NCBI GenBank assembly: GCA_021848865.1
Contig: JAJZTO010000228.1
Location: 1-5,188, forward strand
Reading direction: 5' to 3'
DNA length: 5,188 nucleotides
DNA from: Myxococcales bacterium
GTDB taxonomy: Bacteria; Myxococcota; Myxococcia; Myxococcales; Anaeromyxobacteraceae
The notes beneath the pieces are model-generated. The model searched no databases. It saw only the letters and a program-made list of their open reading frames with translations, and was not told the origin of the DNA. The number at the start of each line of letters is the position of its first letter. Position 1 is the first letter of the stretch. Below, piece after piece: positions 1 to 5,188 of the stretch. The position numbers were made by a program, and so were the translations under genes.

Positions 1-123
1 GATCTGTGGGCCCAGGACTGGTCGGTGGGGCCGCCGGCCAACACCTGCCTCACCCCTCCCCCCTCCACCTCCCTCCCGTCGCAGAGGAGCTGCTGCACCG
101 ACTGCCACGGAGTGAAGAACTGA
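1..123 (+). CDS. C-terminal end of a probable c-type (multihaem?) cytochrome, partial
   Basis: Frame 1 is open from the left edge to a TGA at 121-123 and gives the last 40 residues of a gene that starts outside the window. The tail ends in CCTDCHGVKN, which contains a CxxCH motif (C-T-D-C-H, bases 94-108), the covalent haem c attachment site. The residues before it are Pro/Ser/Thr-rich and carry another Cys (NTCLTPP). A CxxCH this close to the C-terminus is more typical of multihaem cytochromes than of class I monohaem ones, so a periplasmic or surface electron-transfer protein is inferred. The TGA overlaps the next ATG by one base (TGATG), so the two genes are probably one operon with coupled translation. 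Only 40 codons are visible, so the family cannot be named, and a chance CxxCH in a non-cytochrome tail is not excluded. Confidence 0.6.
   Translation, partial: DLWAQDWSVGPPANTCLTPPPSTSLPSQRSCCTDCHGVKN
109..112 (+). promoter_or_regulatory. Shine-Dalgarno GGAG for the outer-membrane protein gene
   Basis: GGAG lies 10 bases before the ATG at 123, inside the last codons of the upstream cytochrome-like gene. Together with the TGATG stop/start overlap it favours 123 as the true start. The frame stays open back to an ATG at 6, but that extension has no signal-like sequence and overlaps the cytochrome-like frame for its whole length. The spacing is a little long but usable. Confidence 0.5.
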
Positions 124-1880
124 TGCGCCGGGCAACGATCGGCCTGCTCCTCCTCGCCGCCGCCCTGCTGCTCGCCACCGCCCCGTCGCGGGGGGAGGCG
201 AAGGGCGGCGCGCCGGCCGCGGCCTCCCGCGCCGCCGGCAAGGGCGCGGGCGGCAAGCGGCGGATCGGGTCGCTCTCCGGCCTCCAGCCCGGCGCCGCGG
301 CGCCCTTCGCGGCGCGGGCGGCGGCGCTGCGCGCGCTCGACGGCGCCGGCACGGTGCGCACCGTGCAGCGCGGCCGCGCCTGGCTCGACGCCGGCGCGCT
401 CGACGGCCTGCGGGTGGGCCAGGTCGTCACCCTGAAGCGCAAGGGGGAGCCGGCCGGGAGCTGCACCGTCGAGCTGCTCGCCGACCGCAACGCCACCTGC
501 ACCGGCCCGGGGATGCGGCCCGGCGACACCTTCCCGGTGAACCCCCGCGCGGCCGGATCGCTCCCGGTGAGCCTGCCGCCCCTCCTCACCCCCGCCGAGG
601 AGGCGCGCCGCTTCGCGGCCTCCCAGGCGGTGGCCTTCGTCCCGGTGGACTTCAAGTCCACCCGGGTGGTGGAGAGGCTCGACCGGCTGCGGCGCGACGA
701 CGTCGGCTACGCCCACTTCGCCTGGCTCTCCTCCGACGCCCAGGCGGTCCACCAGGAGCAGGTCCACGCCCAGTCCCACGGCGCCGAGGTCTGGCGCGGG
801 GCGCGGCTCGACCTCGACCTCACCGCCATGGCGCGCTCGGCGGCCTCGCCCACCGAGCGCTTCGAGCCGGGGCGAAAGGCGCAGCTCTGGGTGCGGGAGG
901 CGTCGCTCTCCTTCGCCGAGCCCGGCTCCCGCTACCGCTTCGCGGCCGGGCGCGTGCTCCCCTGGCTCCTGCCGGGCGGCGCCACCTTCGACGGGATCCA
1001 GGCCGGCTGGCGGCCGGGCCGCGGCGCCGAGCTCGGCCTCTTCGGCGGCGCCGTGCCCGACCCGCTCACCACCGCGCCCGGGACCGGCCGGGCCACCGGC
1101 GGCGCCTACTGGGCGGTGGACGGCGTCGCCGGCGAGGGCACGCAGCTGCGCAACGAGGGGCGCGTCGCCTGGGTGCGCCTCCCGGGGTCGAAGAGCCGGA
1201 TCGAGGCCGAGACCACCGCCCAGGCCTGGATCGCCCGGCGGCTCGACGTCGCCCTCCAGGCCCGCCTCGGCGCCGGCGACTACGCCGCCCCGGGCAAGCT
1301 GGACGCGGCGCGCGCCGACCTGGGCTGGTTCCAGCCCGGGCTGCTCTCCTTCTACGGCGGCTTCCGCTACGACGACTCGCGCCTGCCCGACGTCGCCGCC
1401 CCCGCGCTCGGGCCGGGGCGCACCCGCCAGGCCACCGCGAGCTTCTCCTGGGACCGGATGGGCTGGCTGGTGCTGCGCGCCACCGGCGGGACCGGGCGGG
1501 ACCTCGACTCGGGCCTCTCCCACACCTGGGCCGGGCCCGAGGTGGCCGCGCCGCGGATCCTCGGCCGGCTCGGCGGCGCCTCGGCCGGCTACGCCGAGGA
1601 GCTGGGCAGCTACGCCGGCCGCAACGCCTGGCTCCAGGGCGACCTCACCTTCGGCCCGCGCACCCGGCTGCTCACCCGGGTGAGCTGGATGATGGACGGC
1701 CGCCCGTCGCCGCTCGCCGCCGAGCAGTCGGCCGGCCTCTCGCTGGCGGCGGTCTCCGACCTCGCCCCCTGGCTGCGCTTCCGGCTCACGGCGCTGGGGC
1801 GGGTCGAGATCCCCCAGGGCCCGGGCGCCCCGACCGGCTGGGGCGGGTCGCTGATGGCCGGCCTGGAAGGGCGCTACTAG
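123..1880 (+). CDS. Exported protein with soluble N-terminal domain and predicted outer-membrane beta-barrel
   Basis: This is a 585-residue protein of unrecognised family. Residues 1-26 form a signal peptide: basic MRR, the hydrophobic stretch IGLLLLAAALLLATA, then a likely cleavage near GEA. Residues 27-60 are an Ala/Gly/Lys-rich linker. Residues about 75-140 look like a small beta domain (DGLRVGQVVTLKRKGEPAG, then RPGDTFPV), resembling the SH3/OB-like folds seen in some cell-envelope proteins. Its only two cysteines, C114 and C126, could form a disulphide. From about residue 195 to the end there are alternating polar/hydrophobic strands rich in Gly, Trp, Tyr and Arg with short turns, as in outer-membrane barrels. 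The chain ends in LMAGLEGRY, and a terminal aromatic residue is the usual BamA recognition signal. The start at 123 is chosen for the signal peptide, the Shine-Dalgarno and the one-base overlap with the cytochrome-like gene. A porin partner for that cytochrome is possible but inferred; a generic porin or other envelope protein is the alternative. Confidence 0.75.
   Translation: MRRATIGLLLLAAALLLATAPSRGEAKGGAPAAASRAAGKGAGGKRRIGSLSGLQPGAAAPFAARAAALRALDGAGTVRTVQRGRAWLDAGALDGLRVGQVVTLKRKGEPAGSCTVELLADRNATCTGPGMRPGDTFPVNPRAAGSLPVSLPPLLTPAEEARRFAASQAVAFVPVDFKSTRVVERLDRLRRDDVGYAHFAWLSSDAQAVHQEQVHAQSHGAEVWRGARLDLDLTAMARSAASPTERFEPGRKAQLWVREASLSFAEPGSRYRFAAGRVLPWLLPGGATFDGIQAGWRPGRGAELGLFGGAVPDPLTTAPGTGRATGGAYWAVDGVAGEGTQLRNEGRVAWVRLPGSKSRIEAETTAQAWIARRLDVALQARLGAGDYAAPGKLDAARADLGWFQPGLLSFYGGFRYDDSRLPDVAAPALGPGRTRQATASFSWDRMGWLVLRATGGTGRDLDSGLSHTWAGPEVAAPRILGRLGGASAGYAEELGSYAGRNAWLQGDLTFGPRTRLLTRVSWMMDGRPSPLAAEQSAGLSLAAVSDLAPWLRFRLTALGRVEIPQGPGAPTGWGGSLMAGLEGRY
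1877..1880. other. Overlapping convergent stop codons in a shared CTAG
   Basis: The palindrome CTAG supplies the TAG stop of the plus-strand outer-membrane protein gene (1878-1880) and, on the other strand, the TAG stop of ppk1 (1879-1877). The two reading frames overlap by four bases and no intergenic space exists. Any terminator for either transcript must lie inside the opposing coding sequence. I saw no strong hairpin with a T tract near the junction. Confidence 0.9.
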
Positions 1881-4072
1881 GTCCGGTCCGGCACCGGCCG
1901 CAGCTCCGGCTCGCCGCGCCCGCGCCGCGCCGGGTCGAGGGCGTCCTGGCTGCGCAGGCCGGGCTGCCCCTCCGGCGGCCGCAGCCGCGCGTAGCTCCCG
2001 TCGGCGCGCAGCTCGCTCCCCTTCACGTCGTCGGCCATGCCCAGCTCGACGATCTCGGCGAGGCGAGCCCGCGCCTCCGCGTCGTCGATGGGCACCAGCA
2101 GCTCGACCCGGCGGTTGAAGTTGCGCGGCATCCAGTCGGCCGAGGAGATGAAGGTCCGGGCCCGCTTCCCCTCGCCGAAGAGGAAGATCCGGCTGTGCTC
2201 CAGGTAGCGGTCCACCACCTGGTGGACCCGGACGTTCTCCGACACCCCGGGCTTGCCCGGGCGCAGGCAGCAGATGCCCCGCACCAGCAGGTCGATGCGG
2301 ACCCCGGCCTGGCTGGCGGCGTAGAGCGCCCGGATCACGTCCTTGTCCACCAGCGAGTTCATCTTGGCGAGGATGCGGGCCGGCTTGCCGGCCGCCGCCT
2401 GCGCCGTCTCCTCGGCGACGAGGTCCAGCAGCCGCTCCTTGAGCCCGTGCGGCGCCACCCCCAGGCGCTTCCAGGGCCAGCGCGCCTCGGCGCCGCCGGT
2501 GATCTCCGCCGAGGTGGTGTTGGCGGTGAGCATGTTGAAGAGCGCCCCCACCTCCTCGGCGACGTCGGGCCGGGCGGTGAGCAGGGAGACGTCGGTGTAG
2601 ACGCGGGCCGTCACCGGGTTGTAGTTGCCGGTGCCGAGGTGGACGTAGCGCCGCGGCACCCCTCCCTCGCTGCGCACCACCAGCGCCACCTTGCAGTGGG
2701 TCTTGCAGGCGTCGTAGCCGTAGACCACGGTGGCGCCGGCGTCGCGCAGCGACCGCACCCAGCCGATGTTGTTCTTCTCGTCGAAGCGGGCCTGGATCTC
2801 CAGGAAGACGGTGACCTCCTTGCCGCTCTCGGCGGCCCGGAGCAGCGCCTTGACGAAGGGGCTGTCGGAGCCGGTGCGGTAGAGCACCTGCTTGATGGCC
2901 TTCACCTCCGGGTCGTCGGCGGCCTGGTCGATGAGCGCCACCACCGGCTGGTAGGACTCGTAGGGCGTGTGCAGCAGGATGTCCCGCCGGGCCACCGCCT
3001 CGAAGAGGTCGGCGGACTGGGCCACCGCCGGCGGCGGCGGCGGCAGCCCGACGCGCGCCTCGCGCCGCCGGTCCCCCCGCGTCAGCTCCACCAGGGCGCC
3101 GAGGTCCTGGAGCTGCAGCGGGCCGTCCACCGCGTAGACGTCCGGCTCGGCCAGCTGCAGCTGGGCCACCAGCGGCCGGGTCAGCTCCGCCGGCGCCCCC
3201 GCCGCCAGCTCCAGCCGCACCGGGTCCCCCTTGTCGCGCTCGCGCACCCCGGCCTGGATGGCGCTGAGCAGGTCGCCCCACTCCTCCTCGTCCACCTCCA
3301 GGTCCCAGTTGCGGGTGACGCGGAAGGCGGCGGTCTTCACCTCCGGGCTCCCGGGGAAGAGCTCGCCGACGTGCTCGGCCACCAGGTCCTCCAGCAGCAC
3401 GAAGGTGCGGCCGTCCCCGACCGGCACCAGCCGCGGCAGCCCGCCGGGGACGCCCACCAGCGAGGTGGCGGCGCCGGCGCGCCGCTTCCCCTTTCCCTGC
3501 GGCAGGTGCAGGGCGATGGTCAGCGACTTGTTCCGCAGCTGCGGGAAGGGGTGGGAGCGGTCGTTGGCGAGCGGCGTCAGCACCGGGAAGACCCGGGCGT
3601 GGAAGTGGTCGCGCACCGCCGCCTGCTGCGCCGGCGCGAGGTCGCGGGGCCGGAGCAGCCGGATGCCGTGCTCCTTCTCCAGCGCCGGCTGGATCTCCTC
3701 GCGCCAGAGCCGGTACTGGTCGGCCACCAGCCGGTGGGCCCGCCGGCTCACCGCCGCCAGCTGCTCCTCCGGCAGCATCCCGTCGGCCGGCGTCTCGGTG
3801 ACCCCCTCGTCGATCTGGGTCTTCAGCCCCGCGACCCGGACCATGAAGAACTCGTCCAGGTTGGAGGCGGTGATGCCCAGGAACTTGAGCCGCTCGTAGG
3901 AGGGGAGCGACGGGTCGGCCGCCTCGTCCAGCACCCGCTGGTTGAACTCCAGCCAGGAGAGCTCGCGGTTGATGAAGAGCTTCGGGTCGAAGAGCTCGAG
4001 GGCGCGGTGCGGTTCCCCAGCGGGGAGCGCGTCGCCGGGAGCGGTGGAGGGGGTCGAGGGTGCGCTGGCCAA
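1877..4072 (-). CDS. ppk1: Polyphosphate kinase PPK1
   Basis: PPK1 reversibly transfers the gamma-phosphate of ATP onto polyphosphate through a phosphohistidine intermediate. The 731-residue product is within the family's usual length (about 690-740). In order it shows the N-terminal domain motif NRELSW (35-40) and NLDEFFMVR (71-79); the head-domain motif HPFPQLRNKSL (174-184); a Pro-rich linker (344-348); IKQVLYRT with R399; ARFDEKNN with R429; KTHCK with H459; YVHLGTGNYN (476-485); RYLEHSRIF with H626; and SADWMPRNFNRRVE (644-657). R399, R429 and H459 each sit 24 residues after E. coli R375, R405 and the phosphorylated H435; H626 corresponds to H592. All expected catalytic residues are present. 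The TTG start at 4072 is chosen because GGAG lies 7 bases upstream and it is the last in-frame start-type codon before NRELSW. The open frame runs on to 4411, but that part is antisense to ppx. The last 16 or so residues (RRGRGEPELRPVPDRT) extend past the conserved end. It is divergent from ppx. Confidence 0.97.
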   Translation of the reverse strand: MASAPSTPSTAPGDALPAGEPHRALELFDPKLFINRELSWLEFNQRVLDEAADPSLPSYERLKFLGITASNLDEFFMVRVAGLKTQIDEGVTETPADGMLPEEQLAAVSRRAHRLVADQYRLWREEIQPALEKEHGIRLLRPRDLAPAQQAAVRDHFHARVFPVLTPLANDRSHPFPQLRNKSLTIALHLPQGKGKRRAGAATSLVGVPGGLPRLVPVGDGRTFVLLEDLVAEHVGELFPGSPEVKTAAFRVTRNWDLEVDEEEWGDLLSAIQAGVRERDKGDPVRLELAAGAPAELTRPLVAQLQLAEPDVYAVDGPLQLQDLGALVELTRGDRRREARVGLPPPPPAVAQSADLFEAVARRDILLHTPYESYQPVVALIDQAADDPEVKAIKQVLYRTGSDSPFVKALLRAAESGKEVTVFLEIQARFDEKNNIGWVRSLRDAGATVVYGYDACKTHCKVALVVRSEGGVPRRYVHLGTGNYNPVTARVYTDVSLLTARPDVAEEVGALFNMLTANTTSAEITGGAEARWPWKRLGVAPHGLKERLLDLVAEETAQAAAGKPARILAKMNSLVDKDVIRALYAASQAGVRIDLLVRGICCLRPGKPGVSENVRVHQVVDRYLEHSRIFLFGEGKRARTFISSADWMPRNFNRRVELLVPIDDAEARARLAEIVELGMADDVKGSELRADGSYARLRPPEGQPGLRSQDALDPARRGRGEPELRPVPDRT

Positions 4073-4079
4073 GGTGCGG

Positions 4080-4083
4080 CTCC
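4080..4083 (-). promoter_or_regulatory. Shine-Dalgarno GGAG deciding the ppk1 TTG start
   Basis: On the minus strand GGAG (4083 to 4080) is followed by seven bases, CCGCACC, and then TTG at 4072-4070. This near-ideal spacing is the main reason for choosing the rare TTG start. The nearby ATG in CTACAATGGG is in another frame and cannot start ppk1. Confidence 0.65.
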
Positions 4084-4090
4084 GGCGCCC

Positions 4091-4096
4091 ATTGTA
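4091..4096 (-). promoter_or_regulatory. Candidate -10 box (TACAAT) of the ppk1 promoter
   Basis: The minus strand reads TACAAT from 4096 to 4091, a 5/6 match to TATAAT and one of the few AT-rich spots in this region. A start of transcription about 7 bases on (near 4084) would give a leader of about 12 bases with the GGAG at its very 5' end. At 17 bases spacing the -35 position reads GCCGGG, which is no match to TTGACA, so an activator or another sigma factor may be needed. Confidence 0.45.
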
Positions 4097-4103
4097 GTGC
4101 CAG

Positions 4104-4119
4104 GCCGGGATCTCCCGGC
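4104..4119. repeat. 7-base inverted repeat beside the ppk1 -10 box, possible operator
   Basis: GCCGGGA (4104-4110) and TCCCGGC (4113-4119) are perfect inverted arms separated by two bases (TC). The repeat lies between 8 and 23 bases upstream of the ppk1 -10 box, in the spacer and -35 position. A dimeric regulator could bind there. GC-rich DNA makes short palindromes of this kind common, so the role is only inferred. Confidence 0.35.
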
Positions 4120-4122
4120 GAT

Positions 4123-4146
4123 GCCGGCCGGGGGCGGGGGGCCGGC
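4123..4146. repeat. Inverted repeat with G-rich loop between ppk1 and ppx
   Basis: GCCGGCC (4123-4129) and GGCCGGC (4140-4146) are perfect inverted arms around a ten-base loop, GGGGGCGGGG. It sits mid-way between the two divergent genes. It could form a stem-loop or cruciform, but there is no T tract to suggest a terminator, and the low sequence complexity makes chance formation easy. Confidence 0.3.
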
Positions 4147-4164
4147 GGCCCGCGGCCGGGAGCC

Positions 4165-4190
4165 GGAACGCCGCAACCCTTTGGAATGCC
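4165..4190 (+). repeat. Pair of GGAAyGCC direct repeats upstream of ppx
   Basis: GGAACGCC (4165-4172) and GGAATGCC (4183-4190) match at 7 of 8 bases, and their starts are 18 bases apart. The second copy ends just before the candidate -35 region of ppx, a usual place for activator half-sites. The spacing is under two helical turns, so the copies would not lie on exactly the same DNA face. Confidence 0.3.
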
Positions 4191-4220
4191 TGGCGACTTC
4201 CTGGCCGGTCGGCATACACT
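4191..4220 (+). promoter_or_regulatory. Candidate ppx promoter giving a leaderless transcript
   Basis: TACACT (4215-4220) matches TATAAT at 4 of 6 positions, and a weak -35-like TGGCGA (4191-4196, 3 of 6) lies 18 bases upstream. The -10-like box ends six bases before the GTG at 4227, so transcription would be expected to begin at or next to the start codon. No Shine-Dalgarno is visible before the GTG, which agrees with a leaderless mRNA. Confidence 0.4.
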
Positions 4221-4226
4221 CGCGCC

Positions 4227-5188
4227 GTGCGCAAGATCGCCGCACCCCCCGTCTCGCCGTCCCGGCCGGAGCACCTCGCGGCGATCGACGTCGGCACCAA
4301 CGCCGTCCGGCTGGAGATCGCCCGGCCCCTCTCCGACGGCTCGTTCGAGACCCTGCACCAGGAGCGCGACCCCATCCGGCCCGGCGAGGGGGTGTTCGAG
4401 AGCGGGGCCATGCCGCGGCCGGTGGCCGACCGGCTGGTGGCGGTGATGCGCCGCTACGCCGCGCTGTGCCGGCGGGACGGCGCGCGGGTGCGGGCCGTGG
4501 CCACCAGCGCCCTGCGGGAGGCGCGCAACCAGGTCGAGGTGCTGCGCCGGGTGCGGCGCGAGGCGGGGCTGGAGCTGGAGGTGATCTCCGGGCGGGAGGA
4601 GGCCCGGCTCATCTGCCTGGGCGTCCTGCGGGGCCGCCCGCGCGGCGTCCGCTCGCTGGTGCTGGACATCGGCGGCGGCTCCACCGAGGTGGCCACCGCC
4701 CGCGGCGAGGAGCCCGACGCCCTGTGGAGCGTCTCGGTGGGCGCGGTGCGGCTCACCGAGATCTTCGGGTCGGCGGGGCGGCTCCGGAAGCCGGGACTGG
4801 CGGCGATGCGGGCCTTCGCCGCCGAGGCCTTCCGCGAGGCGCTGCCGCCGCGCTTCCCCCATCCGCGCGCCGCGCTCGGCAGCTCCGGGACCATCGGGGC
4901 GGTGGTGGGCTTCGCCGCCGGCGGCGGGCGGCGGGCCACCTTCCGGGAGGTGCGCCGCGCCGCCGAGGCGGTGGCGCGCATGACCCCGGCCGAGCGGCGC
5001 CGCCACTTCGACCCGCGCCGCGCCGAGATCGTCGCCGCGGGCGCGGTGATCCTCGAGGCGGCGATGCGCCACCTGCGCCTCGACGCGGTGGCGGCGGTGG
5101 ACACCGGGCTGCGCAACGGCGTGCTGGTGGACCTCCAGCGCGGGGCCGCGGCGCGCGAGGACCACACCGCGGCCGAGGCGGCGCTGGC
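4227..5188 (+). CDS. ppx: Ppx/GppA-family exopolyphosphatase, 3' end beyond window
   Basis: The family removes terminal phosphates from polyphosphate (PPX) or the 5'-phosphate of pppGpp (GppA), using an ASKHA actin-like fold. The visible 320 residues contain the phosphate-1 motif AIDVGTNAVRL (19-29), VATSALREARN (91-101), SGREEARLI (121-129) with the catalytic Glu region, the phosphate-2 motif LVLDIGGGSTEV (144-155), SVGAVRLTEIF (170-180), ALGSSGTIGAV (216-226) and DTGLRNGVLVDL (292-303). Where many relatives read GLREG, this one has GLRNG. The GTG start at 4227 lies about 19 codons before the first motif, and no better in-frame start is near. The frame is open to the right edge, so it is not known whether the gene stops soon (short, about 310-350-residue form) or continues with the C-terminal HD-like domain of the long form (about 500). 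PPX rather than GppA is favoured by divergence from ppk1, but sequence alone cannot separate them. Confidence 0.93.
   Translation, partial: MRKIAAPPVSPSRPEHLAAIDVGTNAVRLEIARPLSDGSFETLHQERDPIRPGEGVFESGAMPRPVADRLVAVMRRYAALCRRDGARVRAVATSALREARNQVEVLRRVRREAGLELEVISGREEARLICLGVLRGRPRGVRSLVLDIGGGSTEVATARGEEPDALWSVSVGAVRLTEIFGSAGRLRKPGLAAMRAFAAEAFREALPPRFPHPRAALGSSGTIGAVVGFAAGGGRRATFREVRRAAEAVARMTPAERRRHFDPRRAEIVAAGAVILEAAMRHLRLDAVAAVDTGLRNGVLVDLQRGAAAREDHTAAEAAL

Noticed and set aside
6..122. Upstream extension of the outer-membrane protein gene to the ATG at 6
   Set aside because: The extra 39 residues overlap the cytochrome-like frame, carry no export signal, and would bury the clear signal peptide that begins at 123.
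50..661. 203-codon minus-strand open frame inside the outer-membrane protein gene
   Set aside because: Low-complexity Arg/Ser/Ala translation opposite a convincing coding frame, a typical shadow in very GC-rich DNA.
1883..1897. Small hairpin CCGGT/ACCGG just after the outer-membrane gene stop
   Set aside because: The stem is only five bases with no T tract, and it lies inside the ppk1 C-terminal codons; too weak to call a terminator.
3231..3899. 222-codon plus-strand open frame inside ppk1
   Set aside because: It is Ser/Arg-rich, matches no family, and lies opposite conserved PPK1 motifs.
4091..4102. Sigma-54-like TGGCAC before ppk1 (minus strand)
   Set aside because: The -24-like TGGCAC is perfect, but the -12 element reads TGG with GC one base out of the strict spacing.
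4130..4160. Possible G-quadruplex in the divergent region
   Set aside because: Only three separate runs of three or more G are present, so it does not meet the usual four-run pattern.
4191..4206. Sigma-54-like TGGC/TGGC pair before ppx
   Set aside because: The GG and GC are at the right spacing, but the other bases match poorly and such pairs are frequent by chance in DNA this GC-rich.
4073..4411. Long N-terminal extension of ppk1 on the minus strand
   Set aside because: Most of it is antisense to the conserved start of ppx and has no similarity to PPK1; the TTG at 4072 with its Shine-Dalgarno gives the normal family length.
4454..5167. 237-codon minus-strand open frame opposite ppx
   Set aside because: The translation is Arg/Ser/Ala/Thr-rich with no motif, and the opposite strand carries all Ppx/GppA motifs in order.

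Overview
The window is very GC-rich (about three quarters G+C by eye), with third codon positions almost always G or C. Three things suggest a GC-rich Gram-negative proteobacterium or myxobacterium: a predicted outer-membrane beta-barrel protein, the end of a probable c-type cytochrome, and a PPK1/PPX polyphosphate pair. An Anaeromyxobacter-like member of the Myxococcota would fit, but this rests on composition and gene content only.

Layout. Bases 1-123 (+) hold the last 40 codons of a gene that enters from the left and ends in a CxxCH haem-binding motif just before its stop. That stop shares one base (TGATG) with the start of a 585-residue exported protein (123-1880, +). This protein has a signal peptide, a small soluble N-terminal domain and a long beta-barrel-like region ending in a C-terminal Tyr. 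The two genes look translationally coupled and may form a cytochrome/outer-membrane unit. The second gene meets ppk1 (4072-1877, -) tail to tail, and the two stop codons share the palindrome CTAG. ppk1 encodes a complete 731-residue polyphosphate kinase with all the catalytic residues I could check. A 154-base divergent control region (4073-4226) separates it from a Ppx/GppA-family exopolyphosphatase gene (4227 to beyond the right edge, +).

How the genes work together. PPK1 makes polyphosphate reversibly from ATP and PPX degrades it, so 4073-4226 is the natural place to balance synthesis against breakdown. It holds a good -10 box and Shine-Dalgarno for ppk1, a 7-base inverted repeat just upstream of that box, a G-rich inverted repeat, a pair of 8-base direct repeats, and a -10-like box placed so that the ppx transcript would be leaderless. 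The cytochrome/outer-membrane pair shows no evident link to polyphosphate metabolism.

No RNA gene, mobile element or CRISPR array was seen. I found no clear novel system. The best leads are the coupled cytochrome/barrel pair with its unrecognised barrel protein, and the compact divergent ppk1-ppx control region.
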